DNA of 64,000 bases from Paracoccaceae bacterium (lineage in GTDB: Bacteria; Pseudomonadota; Alphaproteobacteria; Rhodobacterales; Rhodobacteraceae): contig JAIXZW010000013.1 in the NCBI GenBank assembly GCA_027489375.1, positions 124,001 through 188,000 of the forward strand. The letters run 5' to 3'. A model generated the notes under the pieces. The model worked only from the letters and a program-made list of their open reading frames with translations, did no database searches and was not told the DNA's origin. This document shows positions 29,157-38,134 of the stretch, piece after piece. The translations under genes were made by a program, and so were the position numbers. Positions within the stretch are counted from its first letter, which is position 1. Every line of letters begins with the position of its first letter.

Positions 29157-29976
29157 ATTCGCCCCTGCCAAGGTCAACCTCGCGCTGCACGTCACCGGAC
29201 AGCGCGCAGATGGCTACCACCTGCTCGACAGCCTCGTCGTCTTTGCCGATGCGGGCGACCGCATCACGGCAGACCCCGCCGAAACCCTGACGCTGCGCAT
29301 CACCGGCCCGCGGGCCGCCGCGCTGCCGGCAAGCGACGACAACCTCGTCCTCCGCGCCGCCCGAGCGATGGGCGTTGCCGCGGCGATCACGCTTGAAAAA
29401 CACCTTCCCGTCGCCTCGGGCATCGGCGGCGGGTCGTCGGACGCCGCAGCCACCCTCCGCGCCCTGTCGCGGCTTTCGGGCAAACCGCTGCCCGATGCCG
29501 CCACCGTCCTGTCGCTGGGTGCCGATGTCCCCGTCTGCCTCGCCCCCCGCGCGATCCGCATGTCGGGGATCGGCGAGACGCTGACCCCGCTGCCCCACGC
29601 CCTGCCGCCCGCATGGCTCGTCTTGGTGAACATGGGGCAGGCCGTCTCGACCCCGCAGGTGTTCAAGGCCATGACCCGCCGCGACAACGCGGGCCTGCAA
29701 CCCCTGCCAAGGCTGAAAGACACAGCCGAACTCGCCGCTTGGCTGGCGATGCAAAGGAACGACCTCGAGGCCGCCGCCCTGACGCTCCTGCCCGAAATCG
29801 CCCGCGTGAAAACGGCCCTGACGGCCCAGCAAGGCTGCCTCCTCGCGCGCATGTCAGGATCGGGCGCGACCTGCTTCGGCCTCTTCGCCGACCCGCTCTC
29901 CGCCCACGCGGCAGCCGAGTCGATCCGGCGGGACCGTCCCGACTGGTGGGTTGCCGACGGGTCCGTCCTGCCCTGA
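29146..29976 (+). CDS. ispE: 4-diphosphocytidyl-2-C-methyl-D-erythritol kinase
   Basis: IspE phosphorylates CDP-methylerythritol in the MEP route to isoprenoids. The 276-residue GHMP kinase has [21 protein letters not shown], the ATP-binding loop [20 protein letters not shown] and a C-terminal [10 protein letters not shown] motif. It overlaps the TPR gene by 11 bases and faces the polyprenyl diphosphate synthase gene, whose substrate comes from the same pathway. Confidence 0.96.
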   Translation: MATEFAPAKVNLALHVTGQRADGYHLLDSLVVFADAGDRITADPAETLTLRITGPRAAALPASDDNLVLRAARAMGVAAAITLEKHLPVASGIGGGSSDAAATLRALSRLSGKPLPDAATVLSLGADVPVCLAPRAIRMSGIGETLTPLPHALPPAWLVLVNMGQAVSTPQVFKAMTRRDNAGLQPLPRLKDTAELAAWLAMQRNDLEAAALTLLPEIARVKTALTAQQGCLLARMSGSGATCFGLFADPLSAHAAAESIRRDRPDWWVADGSVLP

Positions 29977-30013
29977 TCCTGCTTTCACGCTCGCTCAAAT
30001 ATCCCACGGGGGT

Positions 30014-30034
30014 CCGGGGGTGTGAAACCCCCGG
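30014..30034. terminator. Hairpin between convergent ispE and the polyprenyl synthase gene
   Basis: CCGGGGG (30014-30020) and CCCCCGG (30028-30034) form a perfect 7-bp stem around TGTGAAA. It sits between converging genes and is likely a terminator, though the T-run is poor. Confidence 0.6.
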
Positions 30035-30055
30035 CGCCGGTCGCCTGCTCGCCCC

Positions 30056-31057
30056 TCAGGCGATCCGCGCCACCACGTAATCCGCAAGATCGTCCAGCAT
30101 CCCCCGCAGCGGATGCTCGGGCAGGACGGCCAGCGCCGCTCGCGCCTTGCCGATCCAGGCGATGGCCTCGGCCCGCGCCGCCTCCATCGCGCCGTGCTTC
30201 GCCATCAGCGCCTTGGCATGGGCGAGATCTCCCTCGCGCTGCTCGCCCTGCTCGATCACCCGCACCCAGAACGCGCGTTCCTCGGCATCGGCCCGCGCGA
30301 CGGCCTTGATCACCGGCAGCGTCAACTTGCGCTCGCGGAAATCGTCGCCGGTGTTCTTGCCGATGGCCGCGTCCGTCCCGCCGTAATCCAACAGGTCGTC
30401 GACGATCTGGAACGCGATCCCCAGCGCATCGCCATAGTCGCGCAGCGCCTGCACCTGCACCTCGGGCACGCCCGCGATCACGGCCCCGACCTCGGTCGCG
30501 GCGGCAAACAGCGCCGCCGTCTTGCCGCGCACCACGTTCAGATAGATCGTCTCGGTCGTCGCCAGATCCTGCGCCGCTGTAAGCTGCAACACCTCGCCCT
30601 CGGCAATCACCGCCGACGCATTGGCAAGGATATCCATCACCCGCAGCGAATCCGTCTCGACCATCAACTGGAAGGACCGCGCGAACAGGTAATCCCCCAC
30701 CAGCACGCTCGACTTGTTGTCCCATAGCAGGTTCGCCGTGGGCCGCCCGCGCCGCCGCTGGCTTTCGTCGACCACATCGTCATGCAGCAGCGTCGCGGTG
30801 TGGATGAACTCCACCGTCGCGGCCAGCTTCACATGGTTCTCGCCCTCGTACCCGCACAGCCGCGCGGCGGCGAGCGTCAGCATCGGGCGCAGCCGCTTGC
30901 CCCCCGCCTCGACCAGATGCGCTGTCACTTCGGGGATGCGCGGGGCATGTTCGCTCGCCATGCGCTGCCGGATCAGCACATTGACCGCCGCCATGTCATC
31001 GGCAAGCCACGCCGCCAGACGGTCATGCGGTTTTTGCGAAGCGTCCATCAAACCCAT
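30056..31057 (-). CDS. Polyprenyl (octa/decaprenyl) diphosphate synthase
   Basis: This trans-prenyltransferase extends FPP or GGPP with IPP to make the side chain of ubiquinone. The 333-residue protein has the first aspartate-rich motif LLHDDVVDE, followed by RRRGRPTAN, and the second, FQIVDDLLDYGG. The chain-length-controlling residues suggest a long-chain product, but exact length cannot be read by eye. The start at ATG 31057 has AGGGGAAG directly upstream; an in-frame ATG at 31048 is the alternative. It is divergent from the DUF2007 gene. Confidence 0.92.
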   Translation of the reverse strand: MGLMDASQKPHDRLAAWLADDMAAVNVLIRQRMASEHAPRIPEVTAHLVEAGGKRLRPMLTLAAARLCGYEGENHVKLAATVEFIHTATLLHDDVVDESQRRRGRPTANLLWDNKSSVLVGDYLFARSFQLMVETDSLRVMDILANASAVIAEGEVLQLTAAQDLATTETIYLNVVRGKTAALFAAATEVGAVIAGVPEVQVQALRDYGDALGIAFQIVDDLLDYGGTDAAIGKNTGDDFRERKLTLPVIKAVARADAEERAFWVRVIEQGEQREGDLAHAKALMAKHGAMEAARAEAIAWIGKARAALAVLPEHPLRGMLDDLADYVVARIA

Positions 31058-31117
31058 CTTCCCCTGCCCCCGAAGCACACTCGACACCCAAGGCGCAAAG
31101 CCCTTAAGTCTATCCCC

Positions 31118-31336
31118 ATGAAAGAACTTCTGCGCAGCACCGACCCCACGGTCATCGCCTATGCCACAGCCCTTCTGTCGGGCGAGGGTATAGACGTGTT
31201 CGAGTTGGACGTCCACATGAGCATCCTCGACGGCTCCTTGGGCATCTTGCCGCGCCGCCTGATGGTGCGCGATGCCGACCACTTCATGGCAGCGGCCATC
31301 CTGCGCGACCTCGATATCCCCACGGGGCGCGAATGA
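31118..31336 (+). CDS. DUF2007 family small protein
   Basis: The 72-residue protein begins MKELLRSTDPTVIAYATALL and matches the DUF2007 pattern (putative signal-transducing protein). Function is not established. Its stop overlaps the start of the downstream methyltransferase by four bases (ATGA), so the pair is one unit, divergent from the polyprenyl diphosphate synthase gene. Confidence 0.85.
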   Translation: MKELLRSTDPTVIAYATALLSGEGIDVFELDVHMSILDGSLGILPRRLMVRDADHFMAAAILRDLDIPTGRE

Positions 31337-32097
31337 CCGTCTTTGCCGACGACGAGCTGACCGACGACAAATTCCTGATGGGCCGCCTGCGCCTCTTGCA
31401 ACCCGCGCGCGGCTATCGCGCCGCGACCGACCCCGTTCTGCTGGCCGCCGCCTGCCCTGCCACCGCGGGGCAATCCGTGCTCGACCTCGGCTGCGGGGCT
31501 GGGGCGGCGGCGCTTTGCCTTGCCACGCGCGTCCCCGACATTGCGCTTGCGGGGCTGGAACTCCAGCCGGAATATGCCGACCTTGCCCGCCGCAATGCCG
31601 CCCGCAACGGCACGTCCATGCAGGTGGAATGCGGCGACCTTGCCGCCATGCCCCGCGCCCTGCGCCGCGGCTTCGACCATGTCATCGCCAACCCGCCCTA
31701 TTACGCGGCCTCCGGTTCCCCCTCGCCCGTTTCCCTGCGCGACACGGCACTCCGCACCGGCACGCCCATCGCCGCGTGGATCGCCGCCGCCGCCACGCGG
31801 CTCAACCCCGGCGGCTGGCTGACCATGATCTTCTCCACCCCCAACCTGCCCGAGGCGCTTGCCGCCCTGCCCCCGAAACTCGGCTCCGCCCTCGTCCTCC
31901 CCCTCGCCCCGCGCGAGGGGCGCGAGGCCCCGCGCCTTATCCTCCGCGCCCGCAAAGGGGGCCGCGCGGCCTTTCGCCTGCTACCGCCCTTCACCCTCCA
32001 CGCAGGCCCCGCGCACGATGGCGACCGCGAGAACTACACCCCCGAAGCCAACGCAGTCCTGCGCGACGGAGCGGACCTGTCGGCCAGCTTCCGCTGA
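31333..32097 (+). CDS. N6-adenine methyltransferase of the TrmN6/YfiC type
   Basis: The 254-residue class I SAM methyltransferase has motif I VLDLGCGAGAAAL and the catalytic N-P-P-Y motif in DHVIANPPYYAAS, which flips out adenine. It opens with FADDELTDDKFLMGRLRLLQP, typical of the tRNA1(Val) A37 N6-methyltransferase group. tRNA is therefore the likely substrate, though related enzymes modify other RNAs or proteins. It is coupled to the DUF2007 gene (ATGA). Confidence 0.88.
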   Translation: MTVFADDELTDDKFLMGRLRLLQPARGYRAATDPVLLAAACPATAGQSVLDLGCGAGAAALCLATRVPDIALAGLELQPEYADLARRNAARNGTSMQVECGDLAAMPRALRRGFDHVIANPPYYAASGSPSPVSLRDTALRTGTPIAAWIAAAATRLNPGGWLTMIFSTPNLPEALAALPPKLGSALVLPLAPREGREAPRLILRARKGGRAAFRLLPPFTLHAGPAHDGDRENYTPEANAVLRDGADLSASFR

Positions 32098-32197
32098 GAT
32101 GCGTTAAACTGTCCGAAAGTCTGCACGACATTTCCGTGACACGACTCAACTTCTGTGGTGCACTTCCTTTATCGGGAACCAAAACAGGAGGACGAAC

Positions 32198-32362
32198 ATG
32201 ACGATTGCTTCGCATCTGCAGGAACTGCGTCGGAAGCATGACACCCTCTCGGATCTGGTTGAACGCGAGCAGCGAAGCCCCGGCTCGGACGCCCTGCGGA
32301 TTGCAGAGCTCAAGAAGCAAAAGCTTAAGCTCAAGGAAGAGATGAACCGCCTTCAGGCGTGA
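32198..32362 (+). CDS. DUF465 (YdcH-like) small helical protein
   Basis: The 54-residue coding region starts MTIASHLQELRRKHDTLSDL and is almost entirely charged alpha helix, matching the DUF465/YdcH family of short coiled-coil proteins. A textbook AGGAGG lies 7 bases before ATG. Its last 10 bases overlap the end of the convergent EamA transporter gene. Function is unknown. Confidence 0.88.
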   Translation: MTIASHLQELRRKHDTLSDLVEREQRSPGSDALRIAELKKQKLKLKEEMNRLQA

Positions 32363-33228
32363 TCGGGCTTGCCGCCCACGGCGCTGGCTTTCGCGGCCAG
32401 CGCCGCTCCACCCGTGATCAGAACGGCTGCGGCCAGAATGGTCCATGAGGCAGGCGCAACCCCTGCCAGAACCAGCGCAAGGGTCGACAGAAGCGGCGCC
32501 GCATAGGATGCCACGCCTAGAAGCTGGATGTCCCCCTTCTTCATCCCGATATCCCAGGTGAAGAAGGCCGCCCCCACAGGCCCGATCCCCAAAGCAAGGA
32601 CCGAGGCCCAACCCCATGCTCCCTGCGGCCAGACCGTCTCCTCGACGCCGAAATGCACCGCAAGCGACAGCACGGCGGTGCCAAGGCAATAGACCGTCAC
32701 GCTTTCCGTCGGCACGTCGCCCAGCCGCCGCGACAGGGTGGAATACCCCGCCCAGACCAGCGCACAAAGGAACCCCAGCGCCATCCCCGCCCCGTTCGCC
32801 GCCCCGCCCGCATCGCGCCCCAGCACGATCAGCGCCGCCCCCGCAAATGCGACCAAGGCCCCCACCAGCGCAAGCGGCCGCAACCGCTCGCCCGGCAAGA
32901 ACCCCGCGAAGAGGACGAGGAAGAGCGGCCAAAGGTAAGCCATCAACCCCGTCTCCGCCGCGGGTGCGATGCGGAACGCGGTGAAGTAAAGCGCGTGATA
33001 GCCGAACAGCCCCACGATCCCGAACGCATAGACCCGCCACGAAATCCCGCGCAGCCGCGACAGCCCGTTCCGCAACGTCCAGACCAACCCCAACACCCCA
33101 CCGATGCCAAAGGTCAGCGCATTGAGAAGGAAGGGCGGCACGGGGGCCGAGCCGATGGTGAAGAGCGCCAGCAGCGACCACATCAGAACCGCCGAAAACC
33201 CGATCAAAGTCGTCCGTGCCGTTGTCAT
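32353..33228 (-). CDS. EamA-family (DMT) transporter
   Basis: The 291-residue protein is almost wholly hydrophobic, with about ten helices in two EamA halves (e.g. GLMAYLWPLFLVLFAGFLPGE and VASYAAPLLSTLALVLAG). The DMT superfamily exports metabolites or amino acids; the substrate cannot be assigned. ATG 33228 (MTTARTTLIG) has GGGGCAAG upstream and replaces a TTG at 33240. It lies between the DUF465 gene and a double palindrome. Confidence 0.9.
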   Translation of the reverse strand: MTTARTTLIGFSAVLMWSLLALFTIGSAPVPPFLLNALTFGIGGVLGLVWTLRNGLSRLRGISWRVYAFGIVGLFGYHALYFTAFRIAPAAETGLMAYLWPLFLVLFAGFLPGERLRPLALVGALVAFAGAALIVLGRDAGGAANGAGMALGFLCALVWAGYSTLSRRLGDVPTESVTVYCLGTAVLSLAVHFGVEETVWPQGAWGWASVLALGIGPVGAAFFTWDIGMKKGDIQLLGVASYAAPLLSTLALVLAGVAPASWTILAAAVLITGGAALAAKASAVGGKPDHA

Positions 33229-33238
33229 CTTGCCCCGC

Positions 33239-33282
33239 AAATTTCTTCGAAGAAGTTTGCAAAAATCTTCGAAGATTTTTGC
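33239..33282. repeat. Tandem TTCGAA-centred palindromes upstream of the EamA gene
   Basis: GCAAAAATCTTC / GAAGATTTTTGC is an exact 24-bp palindrome at 33259-33282. A second, imperfect one (AAATTTCTTC / GAAGAAGTTT) abuts it at 33239-33258. They lie between phbB (ending 33365) and the EamA gene starting at 33228, on the same strand. Terminator or operator are both possible. Confidence 0.65.
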
Positions 33283-33313
33283 GTCCCAACCTCTAACCGT
33301 TCGCTCCGAAAAG

Positions 33314-33340
33314 AAAAAGCCCGCGCGAAACGCACGGGCC
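33314..33340 (-). terminator. Rho-independent terminator of phbB
   Basis: On the minus strand GCCCGTGCG, loop TTT and CGCGCGGGC (33319-33339, one mismatch) are followed by a five-T run. Confidence 0.85.
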
Positions 33341-33364
33341 TTTCCGAAAATCCGTCAGCGCAGG

Positions 33365-34090
33365 TCAGACGAAATACTGCCCGCCATTGGCGGAAATCGT
33401 CGACCCCGTGATGAACCCCGCATCGTCGGAGGCAAGAAACACCACCGTCCGTGCAATCTCGGACGGCTCGCCCAGACGGCCTACCGGAATTTGCGGGATG
33501 ATCCGTTCGGCCAGCACCTTTTCGTCGATGGCCTTGACCATCTCGGTCGCGATGTAGCCGGGGCAGATCGCGTTGACGGTGATCCCGGCCCGCGCGCCCT
33601 CTTGCGCCAGCGCCTTGGTGAAGCCCAGATCGCCCGACTTGGCCGCCGAATAGTTGGCCTGCCCCGCCTGACCCTTCTGCCCGTTTATGGACGAGATGTT
33701 GATGACCCGCCCGAACTTGCGGTCGCGCATGCCGGACCAGAGCGGATGGGTCATGTTGAACAACCCGTTCAGGTTGGTGTCGATGACCTCTTTCCACTGC
33801 TGCGGCGTCATCTTGTGGAACATCGCGTCCCGCGTGATCCCTGCGTTGTTCACCAGCACGTCCACGGGGCCGACCTCGGCCTCGACGCGCTTGATGCCCT
33901 CGACGCAGGCGTCGTAATCCGCCACCGACCATTTGAAGGTCGGGATGCCGGTTTCCTTGGTGAAAGCCGCCGCCGCCTCGTCATTGCCGGCATAGTTCGC
34001 CGCGACCTTGTATCCGGCCGCCTTCAGCGCCACCGAAATCGCGGCGCCGATCCCGCGCGAACCACCCGTCACCAACGCTACACGTGCCAT
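33365..34090 (-). CDS. phbB: Acetoacetyl-CoA reductase
   Basis: PhbB/PhaB reduces acetoacetyl-CoA to (R)-3-hydroxybutyryl-CoA with NADPH, the second step of polyhydroxybutyrate synthesis. The 241-residue short-chain dehydrogenase has the cofactor motif VTGGSRGIGAAI, NNAG in VLVNNAGITRD, and the catalytic Ser/Tyr/Lys in INISSINGQKGQAGQANYSAAK. It ends GSTISANGGQYFV. It follows phbA on the same strand with a stem-loop between them. Confidence 0.96.
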   Translation of the reverse strand: MARVALVTGGSRGIGAAISVALKAAGYKVAANYAGNDEAAAAFTKETGIPTFKWSVADYDACVEGIKRVEAEVGPVDVLVNNAGITRDAMFHKMTPQQWKEVIDTNLNGLFNMTHPLWSGMRDRKFGRVINISSINGQKGQAGQANYSAAKSGDLGFTKALAQEGARAGITVNAICPGYIATEMVKAIDEKVLAERIIPQIPVGRLGEPSEIARTVVFLASDDAGFITGSTISANGGQYFV

Positions 34091-34145
34091 GCTTTCCTCC
34101 CTGAAAGTCCGATGCTGTTTGAAATACCGTTACCGAAACGAAACA

Positions 34146-34170
34146 GGGCGCGCAACATTATTGCGCGCCC
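34146..34170. promoter_or_regulatory. Perfect 10-bp stem-loop between phbA and phbB
   Basis: GGGCGCGCAA (34146-34155) and TTGCGCGCCC (34161-34170) pair exactly around CATTA. A short T-rich stretch follows on the minus strand. It may attenuate or process the phbA-phbB transcript, or end phbA transcription. Confidence 0.6.
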
Positions 34171-34203
34171 ATTCTGCAAGTGCGTCAATGCGTCCGCAGC
34201 AAA

Positions 34204-35379
34204 TCAGGCCCGCTCAAGGCACATGGCAACACCCATGCCCCCGCCGATGCACAGCGTCGCCAGACCCTTCTTGGCCCCGCTCCGCCCCATTTCATGCAGC
34301 AGCGTGTTCAGGATACGCGCGCCCGAAGCGCCGATCGGGTGGCCGATGGCAATCGCGCCGCCGTTCACGTTCACGATCGACGGGTCCCAGCCCATGTCCT
34401 TGTTCACAGCGCAAGCCTGCGCCGCGAAGGCTTCGTTCGCTTCCACGAGGTCGAGGTCGCCGACCTTCCAGCCCGCCTTTTCCAGCGCCTTGCGGCTTGC
34501 ATGGATCGGACCCACGCCCATGATCGACGGATCAAGACCGGCGGTCGCATAAGAGGCGATCCGCGCCAGCGGCTTCAGCCCGCGCTTGGCGGCTTCGTCC
34601 GCGCTCATCACCAGAACCGCCGCCGCACCGTCGTTGATGCCCGATGCGTTGCCCGCCGTGACCGAACCGTCCTTGGCAAAGGCGGGGCGCAGCTTCTGCA
34701 TCGATTCCAGCGTGGCGCCGTGACGGATGTATTCGTCGGCATCCACCACCGTCTCGCCCTTGCGGGTCTTCACGATGAAGGGGATGATCTCGTCCCTGAA
34801 CTTGCCCGCCTTCTGCGCGGCCTCGGCCTTCAACTGGCTTTGCAGCGCGAATTCGTCCTGCATGTCGCGCGAGATCTGCCACTGGTTGGCGACGTTCTCG
34901 GCGGTCTGGCCCATGTGGTAGCCGTTGAACGCATCCCACAGCCCGTCACGGATCATCGAGTCGATGAAGCTCATGTCGCCCATCTTCTGGCCCGCGCGCA
35001 GATGCGCCACGTGGGGCGACAGCGACATGCTTTCCTGCCCGCCCGCGATCACGATCCGCGCATCGCCAAGCTGCACGTGCTGCGCGGCCAAAGCGACCGC
35101 CCGCAGACCCGACCCGCACACCTGATTGAGCGACCATGCGCTGCCCTCTTTCGGCAGACCCGCGCGGATATGCGCCTGACGGGCGGGGTTCTGGCCCTGA
35201 CCTGCGGTCAGCACCTGACCAAGGATCGTCTCTTCGACCTCGGCCTTGTCCACGCCGGCACGCGCCACCACGGCCTCGATCACCGCCGCGCCCAATTCAT
35301 GCGCCGGAGTCGCCGCAAAGGACCCGTTGAAGCTGCCAACCGCGGTCCGCGCCGCCGAAACGATTACCACATTGGTCAT
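34204..35379 (-). CDS. phbA: Acetyl-CoA acetyltransferase (beta-ketothiolase)
   Basis: PhbA/PhaA condenses two acetyl-CoA to acetoacetyl-CoA, the first step of PHB synthesis. The 391-residue thiolase has the nucleophilic cysteine in [37 protein letters not shown] with the active-site His, and the second catalytic cysteine in [17 protein letters not shown] 35379 ([15 protein letters not shown]) has AGAGGAC upstream. It precedes phbB. A CTGC-N3-GCAG site lies about 50 bases upstream. Confidence 0.96.
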   Translation of the reverse strand: MTNVVIVSAARTAVGSFNGSFAATPAHELGAAVIEAVVARAGVDKAEVEETILGQVLTAGQGQNPARQAHIRAGLPKEGSAWSLNQVCGSGLRAVALAAQHVQLGDARIVIAGGQESMSLSPHVAHLRAGQKMGDMSFIDSMIRDGLWDAFNGYHMGQTAENVANQWQISRDMQDEFALQSQLKAEAAQKAGKFRDEIIPFIVKTRKGETVVDADEYIRHGATLESMQKLRPAFAKDGSVTAGNASGINDGAAAVLVMSADEAAKRGLKPLARIASYATAGLDPSIMGVGPIHASRKALEKAGWKVGDLDLVEANEAFAAQACAVNKDMGWDPSIVNVNGGAIAIGHPIGASGARILNTLLHEMGRSGAKKGLATLCIGGGMGVAMCLERA

Positions 35380-35425
35380 AGGCTCAGTCCTCTCTCCCGA
35401 AGAACGCAACGCGCAATCGTTGCAC

Positions 35426-35438
35426 GCTGCTTTGCAGC
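35426..35438. promoter_or_regulatory. PhaR-like operator candidate upstream of phbA
   Basis: GCTGC-TTT-GCAGC matches the CTGC-N3/4-GCAG motif reported for the PHB regulator PhaR of Paracoccus. It lies 47 bases upstream of the phbA start, in a gap rich in TGC/GCA triplets. phaR itself is not in the window. Confidence 0.5.
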
Positions 35439-35492
35439 ATGGCTAGACGCCGCGATTATCAAAAGCAACGGGACTCTTTCGCACAGGCAGCA

Positions 35493-36296
35493 TCAAACCG
35501 AAGGCAGCGCCATCAATCGCGCCAACTCCGTCTCTGCCGCTTCGAAGCCCACCGCCACACCATCCGCACCACTTACGCCGATCAGATCGATATCTTCCGG
35601 ATCGACATTGCCGCAAACCAGCACCCGCGTGGCAGGCATGCTGATCTTCAGCGCCACCAAGAGCCGCGTCAAAGACAGCATCGACCGCTTGCCGCTCATC
35701 GAAACACCCAGAAGCCGCGGCTGCGCTTCGGTCAGTTCGTCCAGAAGCCGGTTATGGCCAAGCCCGACCAGCAGATGCACATCCCACCCTTTGGCCCGCA
35801 GCAGTTCCGCCGCCATTGCGACTCCGAGCGTGTGGTCATCCCCCGGCACGGACACCAGCGTCGCCATCCGGCCACTGTTCAGCGCAGGCGGAGGCATGGC
35901 CCGCCGCAGGCTGCGCATCAGAGCATAAATCCGCCCGACAGCCACCGTCACTTGAAGAAAAGATACGCGGTCCGCGTCCCACATCGTGCCCAGGTGTTGC
36001 GCCGCCACGGCAAGATAGGAGAGGCACAAGGTTTCATGGCTCAACCCCCGCGCCTCGGCGGCCAGCATGTATTCCGCTGCCGCCTGACGGTCTTCCGACA
36101 AGAGCGCGGTGCAAAGCGCCTCGATTTCCGAAGCGGGGGCCGGCGCCGCAGGCGCGGGCCTTTGTTGCGCGACCCTTTCGATAACCTCTTGCGCCAAAGC
36201 CCGCAAAGCGGTTTCGGGAAGCTTGTGCTTCACCTCGTCGACCGCGCTCAGCACACGGTCGAGGTGCTCTGGATTGATCGGATCCGAAGCATTCAT
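35493..36296 (-). CDS. Cobalamin (B12)-binding domain protein
   Basis: The 267-residue protein has a helical middle part (B12-binding-2-like, around RQAAAEYMLAAEARGLSHETL) and a C-terminal Rossmann-like B12 domain with the base-off motif D-x-H-x-x-G (DDHTLG, H155 as cobalt ligand), followed by LLGVSMSGKRS. It resembles corrinoid proteins and light- or B12-responsive regulators (AerR/PpaA-like), with no methyltransferase partner nearby. The low-complexity Ala/Pro linker near residues 45-57 looks regulatory. It lies next to phbA, but a role in PHB control is speculation. Confidence 0.82.
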   Translation of the reverse strand: MNASDPINPEHLDRVLSAVDEVKHKLPETALRALAQEVIERVAQQRPAPAAPAPASEIEALCTALLSEDRQAAAEYMLAAEARGLSHETLCLSYLAVAAQHLGTMWDADRVSFLQVTVAVGRIYALMRSLRRAMPPPALNSGRMATLVSVPGDDHTLGVAMAAELLRAKGWDVHLLVGLGHNRLLDELTEAQPRLLGVSMSGKRSMLSLTRLLVALKISMPATRVLVCGNVDPEDIDLIGVSGADGVAVGFEAAETELARLMALPSV

Positions 36297-36553
36297 CGGC
36301 GACAGTCCCCCACAGTCAGCGTCGGCTCGGGCCGCCTTCTATGGACTGCCTCGGTATGCCACCGCATGCGTGATGTTAGCCGAACATCGCCCCACGGCAA
36401 GCCGAACCTCACCCGAGGTGCCGATTACAGGAAGCGCCGCCAAGCCCTGCGGGCAAAGGGCAAATCCCGCCAATCGCAAAGCACGGACGGAACACAACGC
36501 AGGCGCGAGCGGTTCGCACGATGCACCTAGCACCCGAATCAAAGGCAAAGCCC

Positions 36554-36994
36554 ATGTCCGACACAGAACCGCTTTCCGCCGACGCGCTCGATGCCGAAGA
36601 CTACCTTCTCGACTGCATGGGCGACGCCATTACCCTATGGGAAGTCTTGCGCCATCCCCAGGGTATGCCCTTCGCCCATTTCGACACGGTCTTCGAAACC
36701 GATCCTTGGGCCGCTCGCGAAAGCGTCGCGCAGCTGGTGGAGTTTTTCCAGAACGCCACCGAAAGCCTTGATGCGCCTTCCGATGCCCTTGCCGAAGCTT
36801 TCCTGCGCCATTGCACCAATGCCGAAGCCGAGGTCGATGGCGCCGAAGATGACCCGTTTCTCGAATGTCTGATTTCCTATGACCTTCTTCCCCAAGCCGG
36901 CGAGCTTTTGGCTGCTCTTGCCACTGCGGCACCCGAGGCGAAAGCCGAACTCGAAGCGAAGCTCGGCGCATTGCGCGACCGGCGTGACGCCTGA
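36554..36994 (+). CDS. Acidic hypothetical protein upstream of the PHB-depolymerase-like esterase
   Basis: The 146-residue protein is strongly acidic (DTEPLSADALDAEDYLLDCM at the start) and mostly helical, with no signal peptide or recognised motif. ATG 36554 has AAAGG upstream. The esterase gene begins 10 bases after its stop, so they form a transcription unit. I do not recognise the family. A chaperone or granule-associated partner for the esterase is conceivable only from position. Confidence 0.65.
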   Translation: MSDTEPLSADALDAEDYLLDCMGDAITLWEVLRHPQGMPFAHFDTVFETDPWAARESVAQLVEFFQNATESLDAPSDALAEAFLRHCTNAEAEVDGAEDDPFLECLISYDLLPQAGELLAALATAAPEAKAELEAKLGALRDRRDA

Positions 36995-37004
36995 AAGGAC
37001 CCAA

Positions 37005-38096
37005 ATGCAAGACACTCTCGCCACGGCGCTTGCCCGCGCCCGCGATCTCGTTCGGGCCGGAAACCCGCATGAGGCGACCCGCCTCATTCAGGCGGCCCTT
37101 GCGCCGCCGCCAGGCGTTGCGCCGCAATCCGAAGTTCCGGCCAATACCGCAGCACCCCACCGGATCGACCCCGATGGCATCCCAGAGGCCGAGCTGATTC
37201 ACGACCCATCCGAGTCCAAGCGCCGCAAAAGGCGTCCGCTTTCAGAGGTTCTTGCCGGTTTCCGGCGCGCCACGAACAGCGTGGCGACCGATATGGATAA
37301 CCGCCGCATCGTGGCTCCGCAGGGTGGCCGCGACTACTTTCTTTACGTGCCGCCCCATCTGCCCGACGGACCGAAAGGGCTGATCCTCATGCTGCACGGA
37401 TGCACACAGTCACCGGCGGATTTCGCCGTCGGGACGCGGATGAACGCACATGCCGCAACCCGGGGTCTGATCGTCGCCTATCCGGCGCAGACGAGGCAGC
37501 ACAACGCGCAATCCTGCTGGAACTGGTTTCGCCCTGCCGATCAGGCCCGCGGTGGGGGCGAACCCGCCATACTCGCTGCGCTCGCCGCTGAACTTGCAGC
37601 AGAATTCCGTCTTCCGCCCAAGCGCGTCTTTGCTGCGGGGCTTTCCGCGGGCGGGGCGATGGCCGCCATACTCGGCCAAGCCTATCCCGACATTTTTTCG
37701 GCTGTCGCCGTCCATTCCGGTTTGCCTGCGGGTGCCGCGACGGATTTGCTCACGGCCCTTGCCGCGATGCGCGGCGACGGTGCGCCACCTGTGCGATCCA
37801 CGGGGCCGGTACGAACCATAACCCTTCACGGAACCGCAGACGTGACCGTCCATCCAGTGAACAGCGCCCATATCCACGGCAAGCGCATGAAACCGCAGCG
37901 CAGCAAAGGCGAAACCAACGGCCGACGCTATACCCTGACCCGCACGTTGTCCCCTTCGGGCCTTCCCCTGTCGGAAGATTGGCAAATCGACGGCCTCGCC
38001 CATGCCTGGTCGGGGGGAGATGCGGCGGGAAGCCATGCCGATCCGTTCGGCCCGGATGCGTCGGAGTTGATCCTGTCGTTCTTCCTCGCCACATAA
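37005..38096 (+). CDS. PHB depolymerase-family esterase (alpha/beta hydrolase)
   Basis: The 363-residue protein has an about 95-residue N-terminal helical/Pro-rich extension, then an esterase/PHB-depolymerase domain. Visible parts are YFLYVPPHLPDGPKGLILML, the oxyanion segment LHGCTQSPADFA, the lipase box GLSAGGAMAA with the serine nucleophile, and the histidine region GLAHAWSGG. There is no signal peptide, unlike secreted depolymerases, so an intracellular substrate such as PHB granules is plausible. AAAGGA precedes ATG 37005. Proximity to phbA and phbB supports a PHB link. Confidence 0.85.
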   Translation: MQDTLATALARARDLVRAGNPHEATRLIQAALAPPPGVAPQSEVPANTAAPHRIDPDGIPEAELIHDPSESKRRKRRPLSEVLAGFRRATNSVATDMDNRRIVAPQGGRDYFLYVPPHLPDGPKGLILMLHGCTQSPADFAVGTRMNAHAATRGLIVAYPAQTRQHNAQSCWNWFRPADQARGGGEPAILAALAAELAAEFRLPPKRVFAAGLSAGGAMAAILGQAYPDIFSAVAVHSGLPAGAATDLLTALAAMRGDGAPPVRSTGPVRTITLHGTADVTVHPVNSAHIHGKRMKPQRSKGETNGRRYTLTRTLSPSGLPLSEDWQIDGLAHAWSGGDAAGSHADPFGPDASELILSFFLAT

Positions 38097-38134
38097 CCCT
38101 TGCATCAGGACTTCGCGCCAGCCATGCAAGTCGG

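Noticed and set aside
34180..35928. 582-codon plus-strand frame
   Set aside because: It is antisense to phbA and the B12-binding gene and shows no protein-family features.
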